Source of the DNA: Mesorhizobium sp. WSM3626
GTDB lineage: Bacteria; Pseudomonadota; Alphaproteobacteria; Rhizobiales; Rhizobiaceae
Assembly: GCF_000513935.1 (NCBI RefSeq)
Contig: NZ_AZUY01000020.1
Location: forward strand, 29,918-93,917
Reading direction: 5' to 3'
DNA length: 64,000 nucleotides
Shown: positions 26,239 to 35,634 of the stretch, in pieces
Layout: each line of letters begins with the position of its first letter
Position numbering within the stretch: the first letter of the stretch is position 1
The notes under the pieces: model-generated
Databases searched by the model: none
The model's input: the letters and a program-made list of their open reading frames with translations, nothing else
Told to the model about the DNA's origin: nothing
Program-made: the position numbers and the translations under genes

Positions 26239-28131
26239 TCAGCCCTTCGAGATGCCGCGCGCGATCAGCCGGGCAAGGCGCTCCGAGAATGCCCTGGCGT
26301 CGGCCGGCTTGTCGCCGTCGAGCACGCGCGCCTCGTCGTAGAGAAGGTGGGCGGCATCGTCCTTGAAGGCCTGTTCGTCGTCGCCGAGGCCGGCGAGCGC
26401 CAGGACGCGCTCGTGGCGCGGGTTGATTTCGAGGATCGGTTTGGCCGTCTTGTCGAGGCGACCGGCGGCGTTGAGCAGCCGCTCGAACTGCCGGTCCGGA
26501 CCATGTTCGGGCGCCACCAGGCAGACCGCGCTTTCGGTCAGGCGGTCGGAAGGCTTCACATCCGAGACGGCATCGCCAAGCGCCGCCTTGACGAAGGCCA
26601 GGAAGCCATCGACTTCGGGCGTCGCCGCGGTGTCCGGCTTCTTGGCATCATCGAGCAAGGGAATCTCGGAAAGTTCGGCCACGCCCTGCGTGACCGACTT
26701 GAACGGCTTGCCGTCGAACTCCGGCGCCATCGACGTCCAGAAACTGTCGACGGGGTCGGTGAGCAGCAGCACCTCGATACCGCGTGCCTTGAAACCTTCG
26801 AGCTGCGGCGAGGCTTCGAGCCGCGCGCGGTCGTCGCCGGCCATGAAGAAGATCGCCTTCTGGTCTTCCTTCATCGCCGAGACATAGTCGGCAAGGCCGC
26901 GCCAATTTTCGCCCGAGGTGGTCGAACGGAAGCGGGCGAGCTTCAAGAGCTGCTCGCGCCGCTCATGGTCCTCGTAGAGCCCTTCCTTGAGGACGACGCC
27001 GAAATTCTCCCAGATTTTGGCATAAGCCTCGGCCTCGTTCTCCGCCAGCTTGGCGAGATCGCCGAGCACGCGGTTGGTCAGGCCCTTGCGGATCGCGGCC
27101 AGCAGCGGGCTTTCCTGGATCATCTCGCGCGAGACGTTGAGCGGCAGGTCGGCGGAATCGACCAGCCCGCGCATGAAGCGCAGGTAGCGCGGCAACAAAT
27201 CGGCCTCGTCGGTGATGAAGACGCGGCGCACATAGAGTTTCATGCGGCCCTTGCGGTCCTGGTCGAAGAGATCGAAAGGACGCGAGCCGGGCACGAAGGC
27301 CAGTACGCTGTATTCCTGCCGGCCTTCGGCGCGGAAATGGATGGTGGCGGCCGGCTCGTCATACTGGCCGGAGAGGCCACGGTAGAAATCGGTGTATTCC
27401 TCGGGCTTGATCTCGCTCTTCGGCCTTACCCAGAGCGCCGTGCCATCGGCAATGTCGCGCGCCTCGGCGCCGGGTTTCTCGATCAGCGTGATCGGCACCG
27501 GCACGTGGCCCGACTGCGACTTGGCCAGTTGCTCGAGCCGGTAGGATCCGGTGAAGGACACGGCATCGTCCATCAGATGCAGCACGACGCGGGTGCCGCG
27601 TTTGGGCGCCGCTTCGAGCGGGGCGGGCGCGATCTCGTAGGAACCCTTGCCGTCGGACGACCAGCGCCAGGCCTCGTTGCTCCCCGCCAGGCGGCTGATG
27701 ACGTCGACGCGGGTCGCCACCATGAAGGCGGAGTAGAAGCCGACGCCGAACTGGCCGATGAGCTGCGTGTCTTCGCTGGCATTGCCCGCGCCGACGCGCT
27801 CGATGAAGGCGCGGGTGCCCGAGCGCGCGATCGTGCCCAGCGCCTCCGTCACGTCGTCGCGGCTCATGCCGATGCCGTTGTCCTCGACGGTGATCAGCTT
27901 GCTGTCGGCGTCGGCCGATATCGAGATGCGGGGTTTCGGATCGTCGGCCAGCAATTCCGGATGACTGACGGCCTCGAAGCGCAGCTTCTCGCAGGCGTCG
28001 GCGGCGTTGGAAATCAGTTCACGCAGGAAGACGTCCTTATCGGAATAGACCGAGTGCACCATCATGTGCAGCAGCCGCGAAACATCCGCTTCGAATGCCT
28101 TGGTTTCCGTCGCTTTTGTGTCTGTCGTCAT
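26239..28131 (-). CDS. htpG: Chaperone protein HtpG (Hsp90)
   Basis: A 630-residue bacterial Hsp90. The GHKL ATPase motifs are SNAADACEKLRFEA (N-box), VEDNGIGMSRD and GQFGVGFYSAFM; the middle domain contains YVRRVFITDE and GLVDSADLPLNVSRE, and the C-terminal dimerisation domain is complete. It is cytosolic and helps fold client proteins under stress. ATG 28131 (MTTDTKATETK) matches E. coli HtpG better than the in-frame GTG at 28146. The long opposite-strand frame here is a coding shadow. Confidence 0.95.
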   Translation of the reverse strand: MTTDTKATETKAFEADVSRLLHMMVHSVYSDKDVFLRELISNAADACEKLRFEAVSHPELLADDPKPRISISADADSKLITVEDNGIGMSRDDVTEALGTIARSGTRAFIERVGAGNASEDTQLIGQFGVGFYSAFMVATRVDVISRLAGSNEAWRWSSDGKGSYEIAPAPLEAAPKRGTRVVLHLMDDAVSFTGSYRLEQLAKSQSGHVPVPITLIEKPGAEARDIADGTALWVRPKSEIKPEEYTDFYRGLSGQYDEPAATIHFRAEGRQEYSVLAFVPGSRPFDLFDQDRKGRMKLYVRRVFITDEADLLPRYLRFMRGLVDSADLPLNVSREMIQESPLLAAIRKGLTNRVLGDLAKLAENEAEAYAKIWENFGVVLKEGLYEDHERREQLLKLARFRSTTSGENWRGLADYVSAMKEDQKAIFFMAGDDRARLEASPQLEGFKARGIEVLLLTDPVDSFWTSMAPEFDGKPFKSVTQGVAELSEIPLLDDAKKPDTAATPEVDGFLAFVKAALGDAVSDVKPSDRLTESAVCLVAPEHGPDRQFERLLNAAGRLDKTAKPILEINPRHERVLALAGLGDDEQAFKDDAAHLLYDEARVLDGDKPADARAFSERLARLIARGISKG

Positions 28132-28308
28132 TGCCGAGTTTCCCACGCTGTTCAGCCGCCCGCCGCGCCATGGCGCGTTCAGGACTTCCTTTCAACCATT
28201 TTCAACCGTGCTGGCAACCGCGTTCAGCAAGGCCAGCGCGCCGACAATATCGTGATGGGGTGCGGGGGCCGCAAGGGGGCGGAAACGGCGCTGACAGCGA
28301 AATAGCCG

Positions 28309-28331
28309 ATTTCCCCCACGAGGGGGGAAAT
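28309..28331. repeat. Short intergenic palindrome
   Basis: ATTTCCCCC / GGGGGAAAT arms around a short loop, between htpG and the next minus-strand gene. Related in style to the element at 46737. No T-run. Confidence 0.5.
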
Positions 28332-28353
28332 TGGCTGCTTTGGCGCATTGCCC

Positions 28354-29238
28354 CTACTTGCCCGCCATGTGGTCGGCAAGCGTCTGCGCCTGGGCAAGCA
28401 GTGCGGGGAAGACGGGGTTGTCGGGCAGGTTCTTGGCGATGCAGGCGCGGAAGTCGCTGTCGCCTTTTGCCCAGGCGGCGTCGGCGGCATCGGATGTATT
28501 GTCGTCGCCGTCGCCGGTGGCTTGCTTGACCAGTTTCTGCGCGGCGGCGTCGGCGGCGGTCCAGACCGCGTCGCAGGCCGCGATCTTCGGGACGGGGGGC
28601 GTCGCGGGCGCCTCGGCGATCATGACGCTGTTGCCCCTAACGAGCGTGACGACGACCTCCTGGTCGTAGTTCGGCCCGACATCCTGTGCCCAGCCGCCGA
28701 GGCGGGCAATCGCCATGTCGGCGCCATCGGGCGTCTTCAGGGTGAAGTCGAGCGTGCCGGTGAAAGCGGCGTCGCTGCCGATGGCCTGGGTATAGAAGGC
28801 ATCGAGCTTCAGCGCTGCGTCGAAGCTGGTGGGCAGTTTGAGATCGGCGTCCGTCTCGGCGGCGCGCGATTGGAGCCAGCGCTCGACCAGCCCGCGCGTC
28901 GATACCACGATGCTGGGGCCGTCCTCAGTGCCGTGGCGCAGCCCGTCCAGCATGCCAAAGCCGACATCGGAGGAACTGAGGCTTTCGATGTTGATCGTGC
29001 CGGCCGCCGGAAAACCCTTGACCGTGAAAGGCCCGAGAAGTGCCGAAAGGCGCTGCTCGAGATCGGCGCGGGCCTTTTCACTGGCAGCATCGAGTGTCTC
29101 GACGGGAGCGTTCGCGCTTTCCATCGCCGCGATGGCTGATACCGCCTTGTCGCGCGCGGCGATGTAGTCGTCCTCCGGCGAAGCGGCATAGGCCGCACCG
29201 GCTGCCAGCGCGAACACCAAAGTCCAGACCAGACGCAT
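28354..29238 (-). CDS. Exported protein of unknown function
   Basis: A 294-residue protein with a Sec signal peptide (MRLVWTLVFALAAGAAYA, cleavage after AYA). The mature part is a mixed alpha/beta domain (FTVKGFPAAGTINIESLSSSDVGFGMLDGL, LDAFYTQAIGSDAAFTGTLDF) and a C-terminal helix with two cysteines (IAACDAVWTAADAAAQKL, FRACIAKNLPDNPVF). Function is unknown and no family is recognised. GGAGG precedes ATG 29238. It is divergent from the BacA/BclA-like transporter, with which it may share regulation. Confidence 0.75.
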   Translation of the reverse strand: MRLVWTLVFALAAGAAYAASPEDDYIAARDKAVSAIAAMESANAPVETLDAASEKARADLEQRLSALLGPFTVKGFPAAGTINIESLSSSDVGFGMLDGLRHGTEDGPSIVVSTRGLVERWLQSRAAETDADLKLPTSFDAALKLDAFYTQAIGSDAAFTGTLDFTLKTPDGADMAIARLGGWAQDVGPNYDQEVVVTLVRGNSVMIAEAPATPPVPKIAACDAVWTAADAAAQKLVKQATGDGDDNTSDAADAAWAKGDSDFRACIAKNLPDNPVFPALLAQAQTLADHMAGK

Positions 29239-29376
29239 CGTGGAACCTCCATTTTTACAAGCTCTTCGCGTGGCTTGGTGGCGATTGTGCGGCGGTGAAG
29301 TCTGGCGAGGCGTTGCAGATATCGGAGTACCAGGACAGCCTTCGCACGGTCGGAGGCCGTCATATGGAGAAGGACA

Positions 29377-31422
29377 ATGAAACCTTCCGATTTCCACGCC
29401 GTTATGGCCGTTGTGGCAGACATCAAATCCAAACCGAAGCCGGCCGGCGGCGCCAAGCCAAACGGTGCCAGCAAGCCCCGCCGGGAGAAGGCACCCGATG
29501 TCGAGGCCGCCTCCGAGGTCGTGGGCGAGGCCGCACCGCCGCCAGCGGCGGGGGAGCCCGATCCGCAACTGAGCCCCGAACAGGCCGAGCAGGCGCGCAA
29601 GAAATATCTGCTGAAGCGTTTCTGGATCAGCGCGCGCGGTTATTGGAGCCGGCGCGGCGACAAGCTCGCCTGGCCATTCACGATCGGACTCCTGATTATG
29701 ATCTGCGTCAATGTCGGCTTCCAGTACGGGATCAATGTCTGGAATCGCTCGATCTTCGACGCCATCGAACAGCGCAATGCACCGACCGTCTATTTCCTGA
29801 GCGCCGTGTTCGTGCCGCTGGTGCTTGGAAGCGCCAGCCTCGTCGTCGCGCAGGTTTATCTGCGCATGACCATCCAGCGCCGCTGGCGCTCCTGGCTCAC
29901 CACATCGGTCATCGGCCGCTGGCTCACCAATGGCCGCTACTACCAGCTCAATCTCGTCAGCGGCGATCACCAGAACCCGGAGGCCCGCATCGCCGACGAT
30001 CTGCGGATCGCCACCGAATCGCCCGTCGATTTCGTCTCCGGCGTGCTCAACGCTTTCCTGGCGGCCTCGACCTTCATCGTCGTGCTGTGGACGATCGGCG
30101 GCGCGCTGACGCTGCCGATCGGCGGCGCCAACATCACCATTCCAGGCTTCCTCGTCATCACAGCGGTCATCTATGCGGCCATCACCTCCACCTCGATGGT
30201 GGTCATCGGCCGGCATTTCGTCGAACTCTCCGAGCAGAAGAACCAGGCGGAAGCGGAATTTCGCTACACGCTGATGCGTGTGCGCGAAAACGGCGAGAGC
30301 ATCGCCTTGCTCGGCGGCGAGCAGGAGGAACGCAGCGGCATCGACAGGACCTTCGCCGGCGTGCTGAAGCGGTGGGCAATGCTTGCGGGCCAGCACATGC
30401 GCACGGCGCTGGTCTCGCAGGGATCGAGCCTGTTCGCGCCCGTGGTGCCGGTGCTTTTGTGCGCGCCAAAATTCCTCGAGGGCTCGATGTCGCTCGGGCA
30501 GGTCATGCAGGCGGCATCGGCCTTTGCAATCGTGCAGGGCGCGTTCGGATGGCTGGTCGACAACTACCCGCGTCTCGCCGACTGGAACGCCTCGGCACGG
30601 CGCATTGCCTCGCTGATGATGTCGCTCGACGGGCTCGAGCGCGCGGAAGAGAGCGACGCGCTCGGGCGCATCACTCGCGGCCAGACCAAGGACGATACGA
30701 TGCTCAGCCTCAACAATCTCTCCGTGTCGCTCGATGACGGCACCGCCGTGGTCAAAGAAACCGAGGTCGTGATCCAACCGGGCGAGCGGCTGCTGGTGGC
30801 CGGCGAATCCGGTACGGGCAAGAGCACGCTGGTGCGGGCGATAGCGGGGCTGTGGCCGTGGGGTGGCGGCAGCGTCGATTTCCACCCCGGCAAGCGCTTG
30901 TTCATGCTGCCGCAGCGCCCCTACATTCCCTCGGGCACGCTGCGCCGGGCGGCCGCCTATCCAGGTGCCGCCGACGACTGGACGGTTCCACAGATCAGGG
31001 CCGCCCTCGACAAGGTGGGGCTCGCTTATCTCGGCGACCGGATCGACGAAGAGGCGCCATGGGACCAGACCCTGTCGGGCGGCGAGAAGCAGCGGCTGGC
31101 CTTCGCGCGGCTCCTCCTGCACGCGCCCGACATCATCGTGCTGGATGAGGCAACGGCGGCACTCGACGAGAAGAGCCAGGACAGGATGATGGAGACCATC
31201 ATCCAGGAATTGCCCAATGTGACCATCTTGAGCGTGGCGCACCGGGCCGAACTGGAGGCGTTCCACAGCCGCAAGATCACGCTCGAGCGGCGCAAGGGCG
31301 GCGCCAAGCTCGTCAGCGATATCGATCTTGTTCCGCGCCGGCGCAGGGGCTTGCTCGGCCGCGCCTTGTGGGGTTCCGGTGGGCGGGCCGAAAAGCGCGG
31401 CGCCGCCCGTAAAAAGACTTGA
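29377..31422 (+). CDS. BacA/SbmA-like ABC transporter fused to ATPase (BclA/YddA type)
   Basis: A 681-residue inner-membrane half-transporter. After a Pro/Ala/Lys-rich cytoplasmic N terminus (about residues 1-80) comes an SbmA/BacA-type membrane domain (about 90-400; WNRSIFDAIEQRNAPTVYF, GRWLTNGRYYQL and NPEARIADDLRIATE are hallmarks). An ABC ATPase follows with Walker A GESGTGKST, signature LSGGEKQR and Walker B IIVLDEATAALDE. The fused ATPase separates it from BacA and fits BclA of Bradyrhizobium, which takes up antimicrobial and nodule-specific cysteine-rich peptides. That role is inferred from family. GGAGAAGG precedes the ATG. Confidence 0.87.
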   Translation: MKPSDFHAVMAVVADIKSKPKPAGGAKPNGASKPRREKAPDVEAASEVVGEAAPPPAAGEPDPQLSPEQAEQARKKYLLKRFWISARGYWSRRGDKLAWPFTIGLLIMICVNVGFQYGINVWNRSIFDAIEQRNAPTVYFLSAVFVPLVLGSASLVVAQVYLRMTIQRRWRSWLTTSVIGRWLTNGRYYQLNLVSGDHQNPEARIADDLRIATESPVDFVSGVLNAFLAASTFIVVLWTIGGALTLPIGGANITIPGFLVITAVIYAAITSTSMVVIGRHFVELSEQKNQAEAEFRYTLMRVRENGESIALLGGEQEERSGIDRTFAGVLKRWAMLAGQHMRTALVSQGSSLFAPVVPVLLCAPKFLEGSMSLGQVMQAASAFAIVQGAFGWLVDNYPRLADWNASARRIASLMMSLDGLERAEESDALGRITRGQTKDDTMLSLNNLSVSLDDGTAVVKETEVVIQPGERLLVAGESGTGKSTLVRAIAGLWPWGGGSVDFHPGKRLFMLPQRPYIPSGTLRRAAAYPGAADDWTVPQIRAALDKVGLAYLGDRIDEEAPWDQTLSGGEKQRLAFARLLLHAPDIIVLDEATAALDEKSQDRMMETIIQELPNVTILSVAHRAELEAFHSRKITLERRKGGAKLVSDIDLVPRRRRGLLGRALWGSGGRAEKRGAARKKT

Positions 31423-31474
31423 TGGCCGTCAGGCGAGTTGGGCTTCCACCGGGATGGGGCCGACGGCTCCGCCA

Positions 31475-32197
31475 TCAGCCGCGCAATTCCTCCCTATGCG
31501 CCTCCACGAGGTCGGCCAAGCTGTCGAAGCGGAAGTCCACCTTCGGCATGTCGCCGGGATGCATCGTGGCCCCAAAACCCTGATCGGCGTGCCGGCGGTG
31601 GATCCAGCACGATGCCAGGCCCAGCCGGTTGGCGACGGTGTGATCGTGGAACAGGCTTTCGGCCGTGTGCAGGACCTCCTTGTCGCCAATCCCGAGCGTC
31701 GCAAGCTTTTCAAGCATATAGTCGAAATTCCGGGGCGACGGCTTGTAGGAGCCAATGTCCTCCGCCGTGTAGATCGCATCGAAATCGACGCCGAGCTTCC
31801 TGTTGCTGAAGGAGAAGCTCGTATTGTCGACATTGGAGAGGATGATCAGCCTGTAGTGCTTCTTGAGGTATTGCAGGGCGGCGGCGGTGTCGGCAAAGGC
31901 CGGCCAATCCTTCACGCTTTGGCCATAGGCGATGCATTCCTCCGGCGTGGCCACGACGCCCCATTCCTCGGCGAGCCTTTTGTAGACGACAGCCAGAAGG
32001 TCTCGGTAGCGTTTCTGCGGCGTCCAGTTCTGCTGGCTGGATTCATGCCTTGCGTGCGCCTGCAGGATCTCGTCGCGGCCAAGGCCGCGGCCAACCCGTC
32101 CCGTCAGCGGCTTCAGGGCTTCGATCATGCCGGATTCCCAATCTATGAGGGTGCCGTAGCAGTCGAAGGTCAGGGCCTTGAAATCAGTCAGCTTCAT
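31475..32197 (-). CDS. Haloacid dehalogenase type II (HAD superfamily)
   Basis: A 240-residue HAD hydrolase. Motif I is FDCYGTLIDWE with nucleophile Asp12, motif II is IILSNVDN, and motifs III/IV are YKPSPRNFDYML and, further on, ASCWIHRR. These fit L-2-haloacid dehalogenase-like enzymes, though many relatives are phosphatases. Start ATG 32197 with GGGAG at good spacing was preferred to an upstream in-frame start. It probably shares an operon with the EamA transporter upstream on the same strand. Confidence 0.83.
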   Translation of the reverse strand: MKLTDFKALTFDCYGTLIDWESGMIEALKPLTGRVGRGLGRDEILQAHARHESSQQNWTPQKRYRDLLAVVYKRLAEEWGVVATPEECIAYGQSVKDWPAFADTAAALQYLKKHYRLIILSNVDNTSFSFSNRKLGVDFDAIYTAEDIGSYKPSPRNFDYMLEKLATLGIGDKEVLHTAESLFHDHTVANRLGLASCWIHRRHADQGFGATMHPGDMPKVDFRFDSLADLVEAHREELRG

Positions 32198-32239
32198 GGG
32201 GTTCACTCCCTTGGGGTCCATGGTTGGTTTGGTGCGGGA

Positions 32240-33181
32240 TCACGACAAATCGGCCGGTTGCCCGATCGGGCCTAGACTTGTCTCGCCCTTGGATACCGTG
32301 CCGCGCGGCGACGTCAGCCAGACGCCGAACAGCGTCACCGCAAGGCCGAGGACCATCGCCGCTGAAAGCGGCTCGCCGAAGAGCAGCCAGGCCCAGAGCA
32401 TCGTCACCGGCGGGCTGAGATAGATCACGCTGCCGACCTGCGCGGCGCTGTGGAGGCGCAGGCTCACATAGTAGACGCCGTAGCAGAAGAAGGTCGAAAA
32501 CAGCACCAGCCAGGCGATGCCGAACCCGAACCGGCCATTAAGCGGCGGCATCAGCCCGCCATTCCAGCCCGCGCAGGCGGCAAAAAGCATCGCCGCCGTC
32601 AGGCATTGGATGCACAGGCCCTGGTGGATGGGCATGTCGATCGTCCCCATCCGTTTCTGCAGCACGGTCGCCAGGGCGAAAACCATCATGGACGCGATGG
32701 TCACCATATATGCCCAGCCCGGCGCCGTTCCGAAGCTGAGGCTGTTGAGCGAGACGATCAGCACGCCCAGCGCCCCGAGCGCCGTTCCGGTCCATTGCCT
32801 CGATGTCAGCCGGTGGCCCAGGATGGGCTGCGACAGTGCCGCGATGGCGAGGGGGACGAGGTCGGAGATCAGCGCGACCAGACCGGTCGGCACGCGCTGG
32901 CCGATGGCAAGCGCGAAGCCGCCGAGATAGAGGAACATCATCGCCATGCCGAACGCCATCTGCCGCATCAGGGCGCGTGCGCCGATGCGCGGCCCGACCA
33001 TGAGCGCGAAGGGCAGAAGGATCAGTCCCGACATCAAGGTCCGCCAGAACAGCACCAGCATGACGTCGGCACTCTCGCTGGCGTAGCGGATGCCGACGAA
33101 GCCGGAACTCCAGCTTACGACCAGCGCGGCCGCCATGAGCGGCCAGGCCAGGCGATGGGGCTGATGTTTCGGGAGCGTCAT
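32240..33181 (-). CDS. DMT/EamA family transporter
   Basis: A 313-residue membrane protein with ten predicted helices in two EamA repeats (WSSGFVGIRYASE in the first, FCYGVYYVSLRLHSAAQVGSVIYLSPPVTMLWAWLLFGEP in the second), the layout of drug/metabolite exporters. The substrate is unknown. ATG 33181 is taken because family proteins start there. It is divergent from a LysR gene about 190 bases away that may regulate it. Confidence 0.87.
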   Translation of the reverse strand: MTLPKHQPHRLAWPLMAAALVVSWSSGFVGIRYASESADVMLVLFWRTLMSGLILLPFALMVGPRIGARALMRQMAFGMAMMFLYLGGFALAIGQRVPTGLVALISDLVPLAIAALSQPILGHRLTSRQWTGTALGALGVLIVSLNSLSFGTAPGWAYMVTIASMMVFALATVLQKRMGTIDMPIHQGLCIQCLTAAMLFAACAGWNGGLMPPLNGRFGFGIAWLVLFSTFFCYGVYYVSLRLHSAAQVGSVIYLSPPVTMLWAWLLFGEPLSAAMVLGLAVTLFGVWLTSPRGTVSKGETSLGPIGQPADLS

Positions 33182-33373
33182 GCGGTCATTCGTTGAATGG
33201 GTGCGGGGTTGAATGCGTGCCGGGGCGGACTTATGGCGGTGCGCACGCGTTTGCACATGACAAATTCCGATGCATCCATGAAATTGCCACTAAATCTGGC
33301 ATTTTAATTTGCCTGCGAACAGGTTCTGCGCGAGGATTTGGGAGCGCCGCTTTCGTTTCAAACGAGGATTGTC

Positions 33374-34264
33374 ATGGCTGGAGTGATGAGCCGCCGCCTG
33401 GATGTCGATGCCTTGCGGGCGATGGTGGCGATCGAGAAACATGGCGGCGTCACCCGCGCGGCCGAGGTGCTGGGCCTGTCGCAGTCGGCCGTCAGCCACA
33501 AGATCAGGCGGCTGGAAGCGAGCCTCGACTGCGAAATCCTCAGCCGCAAGGCCAATGCGCCGATGTTCACCAGTTCAGGGCAGGATCTGCTGGGCTATGC
33601 CAGGCGCATCCTGGGCATCCATGACGAGGCGATCCTGAGCCTGTCGAAAAGCACGCTGCAAGGAAAGATCGCGTTGGGGATGACCGAGGATACGACCTGC
33701 ACGGACCTGTCGCGCATTCTTGGCCGGTTTCGCCGGCTCTACCCTGAGGTGAGCGTGCGCACGCAAGTGCGTATGAGCCTGGCCTTGCAGAAGCTGCTGG
33801 GCGAGGGGGCGCTCGACGCGGCCATCATCCAGGTGTTCCAGCACGAGGTCCGGCCCACCGACATCCTGCTCTTCCGCGAGAGCCTGCATTGGGTGAAGTC
33901 GCCCGAGCTGATCCTGGCGAAAGGGGATCCGGTCCCGTTCCTGTCCTTCGACGACAACTGCTTCTATCGCCGTTGGGGCCTCGATCTCGGCCAGGACGAG
34001 GGAACGGTGTTCGAGATCGTGTTCGAATGTTCGAGTGCCGCCGGCATCATCGCCGGCGTGACCTCCGGGCTCGGCGTCGCGCTGCTCAGCCAGCGGCACC
34101 TGCAGCCCGGCATGGAGATTGCCGACAAGCAGTTCCCCAAGCCTCCGGACCTCGCCTACGTCATCCGTCGCGCCCGCAACGCCCGCAACCCCGCGCTGGA
34201 GACGCTGGTGAAGGAGATCGAGGCCGAGGTGAGACGCCACGGGACGCTGCAGATCGCGGTGTGA
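33374..34264 (+). CDS. LysR family transcriptional regulator
   Basis: A 296-residue LysR regulator: N-terminal HTH (GGVTRAAEVLGLSQSAVSHKIRRLE) and an effector domain (IALGMTEDTTCTDLSRILGRF onward). Start ATG 33374 has CGAGG seven bases upstream; the in-frame ATG at 33338 lacks one. Codons covering 33805-34035 are repeated almost exactly at 35635-35865 as a non-functional fragment. It is divergent from the EamA transporter gene, its likely target. Confidence 0.88.
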   Translation: MAGVMSRRLDVDALRAMVAIEKHGGVTRAAEVLGLSQSAVSHKIRRLEASLDCEILSRKANAPMFTSSGQDLLGYARRILGIHDEAILSLSKSTLQGKIALGMTEDTTCTDLSRILGRFRRLYPEVSVRTQVRMSLALQKLLGEGALDAAIIQVFQHEVRPTDILLFRESLHWVKSPELILAKGDPVPFLSFDDNCFYRRWGLDLGQDEGTVFEIVFECSSAAGIIAGVTSGLGVALLSQRHLQPGMEIADKQFPKPPDLAYVIRRARNARNPALETLVKEIEAEVRRHGTLQIAV

Positions 34265-34533
34265 GGGGATGGCGGAGAGGCGTGGGCGTTCTGGATTCAA
34301 GAAAGTCTTGCTTTTCCCTCCATGAGCCGATCGATGCTGGACGTCTGCTTTGCGCCGCATCCATGGCATGCGCGAGGTCAATCGCTGATCCGAGCTGTCG
34401 GCGAAACGGGAGCGTGGCGCCTCAATGCCTTGCCCGCGCCGCCTCGGTCAATCCGAACGCAACAGTCCGCTTCCTGCGGTGGCGGCCTTTTGAATTTCAC
34501 ACGGCAGCGGCTGGGATGGGTTGCGGAACGCAA
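34265..34533. other. Spacer without a recognised gene
   Basis: About 270 bases between the LysR stop and the EcfG-type promoter. No RBS-supported frame, hairpin terminator or repeat was recognised. Confidence 0.5.
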
Positions 34534-34559
34534 GGAACGAGTCAGCCGGCGTTCGCGTT
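34534..34559 (+). promoter_or_regulatory. EcfG/RpoE2-type promoter of the Tyr/His-rich protein gene
   Basis: GGAAC-N17-CGTT, exact core elements with 17-base spacing, ending 28 bases before the GTG start codon. Confidence 0.6.
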
Positions 34560-34587
34560 ATTTAAACTCGAACTAATGGAGGTAACC

Positions 34588-34890
34588 GTGAGAAAGCTGA
34601 TATTGGCATCTGTGCTCGCGCTTGCTGCCACAGCCGCTGTGACTTCACCAACCAAGGCGCAATTTCTGTTCTCACCGTTCGGTGGTTTTTTTGGTGGTTT
34701 CGGAGGCCCGCCATTCCCCTACCGACCCTATTACAATCCGTATTACAACCCGTATTATGGCCCATACTACGGCTCGTATTACCAGCCATATCGACCGTAT
34801 TTCCGATACCACCACAGGTATTATCACCGGTACTATTACCCGCACCGGCATCACCACCACAGACGACATCACAGGCACTACTATCGGTAG
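34588..34890 (+). CDS. Exported Tyr/His/Pro-rich low-complexity protein
   Basis: A 100-residue protein with a signal peptide (VRKLILASVLALAATAAVTSPTKA) followed by a Gly/Phe segment, repeated PYYNPYY/GPYYGSYY units and a His/Arg/Tyr-rich C terminus (about twenty His or Arg in the last 30 residues). The GTG start at 34588 is favoured because GGAGG lies five bases before it; the in-frame ATG at 34576 overlaps that RBS. Such proteins are periplasmic or surface proteins of unknown role; His clusters could bind metal. An EcfG-type promoter suggests stress induction. Confidence 0.7.
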   Translation: MRKLILASVLALAATAAVTSPTKAQFLFSPFGGFFGGFGGPPFPYRPYYNPYYNPYYGPYYGSYYQPYRPYFRYHHRYYHRYYYPHRHHHHRRHHRHYYR

Positions 34891-34977
34891 CTACGGTTGA
34901 GCCGTTGGTCAGGTTGACGATCCCTGTCAGGCGCGTTGGCAGGGAAGGAGGTCAAGCCCTCCCTATTCACCCGCTCA

Positions 34978-35517
34978 TCATCTGGCGCGGTTCTTCGCGG
35001 ACGGCTGCGATCTGTCCATGCCTTTCGATCCCTGGGCCGCTTTGACCAACCGATCCAGCACTGGGAAATCTTTCAAATCTCGATAGGGCGTCAGGTCGAG
35101 GTCGTGAGGGACGGCCTTCACCTTCTCCTCGTCGATGGGCTTCTCGTTGCTCTTCATCAGGGCCTGGTAGGCCTGCCATGAAACACGGGCTGCGCGGACG
35201 GCATCTCGCTCCGTCCGCAGCGCTATTTGGTGAGCATGCAGATAGTGAAGTCGCAATTTGTCCAAGAGCGATTTCTCGACCACTTCATGCGTGACCAAAA
35301 AGGGCGCAAGCCTTACGGCCCGGCCTTGCGACGCCATGGTGCGCGGTAAGTGGCGGTCGATATAGACGGTTCGCCCATCCTCGCTGTAACCGGCAAGATA
35401 AGGGATATCGAAATCGTGGTTCACCTCGACCCGCCGCTGCAAGGCAAGCACGACGTCTGTGAGGACGGCATTGTCCACATCCTCGGATTTGTGGCGGGCT
35501 TCGTCCTCGAGTTTCAT
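34978..35517 (-). CDS. Conserved hypothetical protein with HExxE-type motif, under stress promoter
   Basis: A 179-residue cytoplasmic protein. The central segment has YIDRHLP, then THEVVEKSL (His77, Glu78, Glu81), then YLHAHQIALRTERDAV (His94, His96, Glu104). This spacing of His and acidic residues resembles a metal-dependent hydrolase site, and similar proteins occur in rhizobia and phages as unknowns; activity is not shown. It ends with DLDLTPYRDLKDFPVLDRLVK. ATG 35517 is used; an in-frame TTG at 35526 is possible. An exact EcfG-type promoter lies about 36 bases upstream. Confidence 0.7.
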   Translation of the reverse strand: MKLEDEARHKSEDVDNAVLTDVVLALQRRVEVNHDFDIPYLAGYSEDGRTVYIDRHLPRTMASQGRAVRLAPFLVTHEVVEKSLLDKLRLHYLHAHQIALRTERDAVRAARVSWQAYQALMKSNEKPIDEEKVKAVPHDLDLTPYRDLKDFPVLDRLVKAAQGSKGMDRSQPSAKNRAR

Positions 35518-35552
35518 CAGCAGCAACCTGCAAGCAAACGTGCCACCTCACC

Positions 35553-35577
35553 AACGAGGCCCTTTCCGCATTGTTCC
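35553..35577 (-). promoter_or_regulatory. EcfG/RpoE2-type promoter of the HExxE-protein gene
   Basis: Minus strand GGAAC-N16-CGTT, exact. The -10 element ends 36 bases before the start codon, the same geometry as the VOC gene promoter at 9723-9747. Confidence 0.65.
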
Positions 35578-35634
35578 TTCCGATCGCAATCATGATGATG
35601 CCGCGCTCTCTGCGGTCTCGGAAGTTTCCTGTTG

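Noticed and set aside
26158..28305. 715-codon plus-strand open frame
   Set aside because: It lies opposite htpG, whose domains are complete; the frame has no RBS or family motif.
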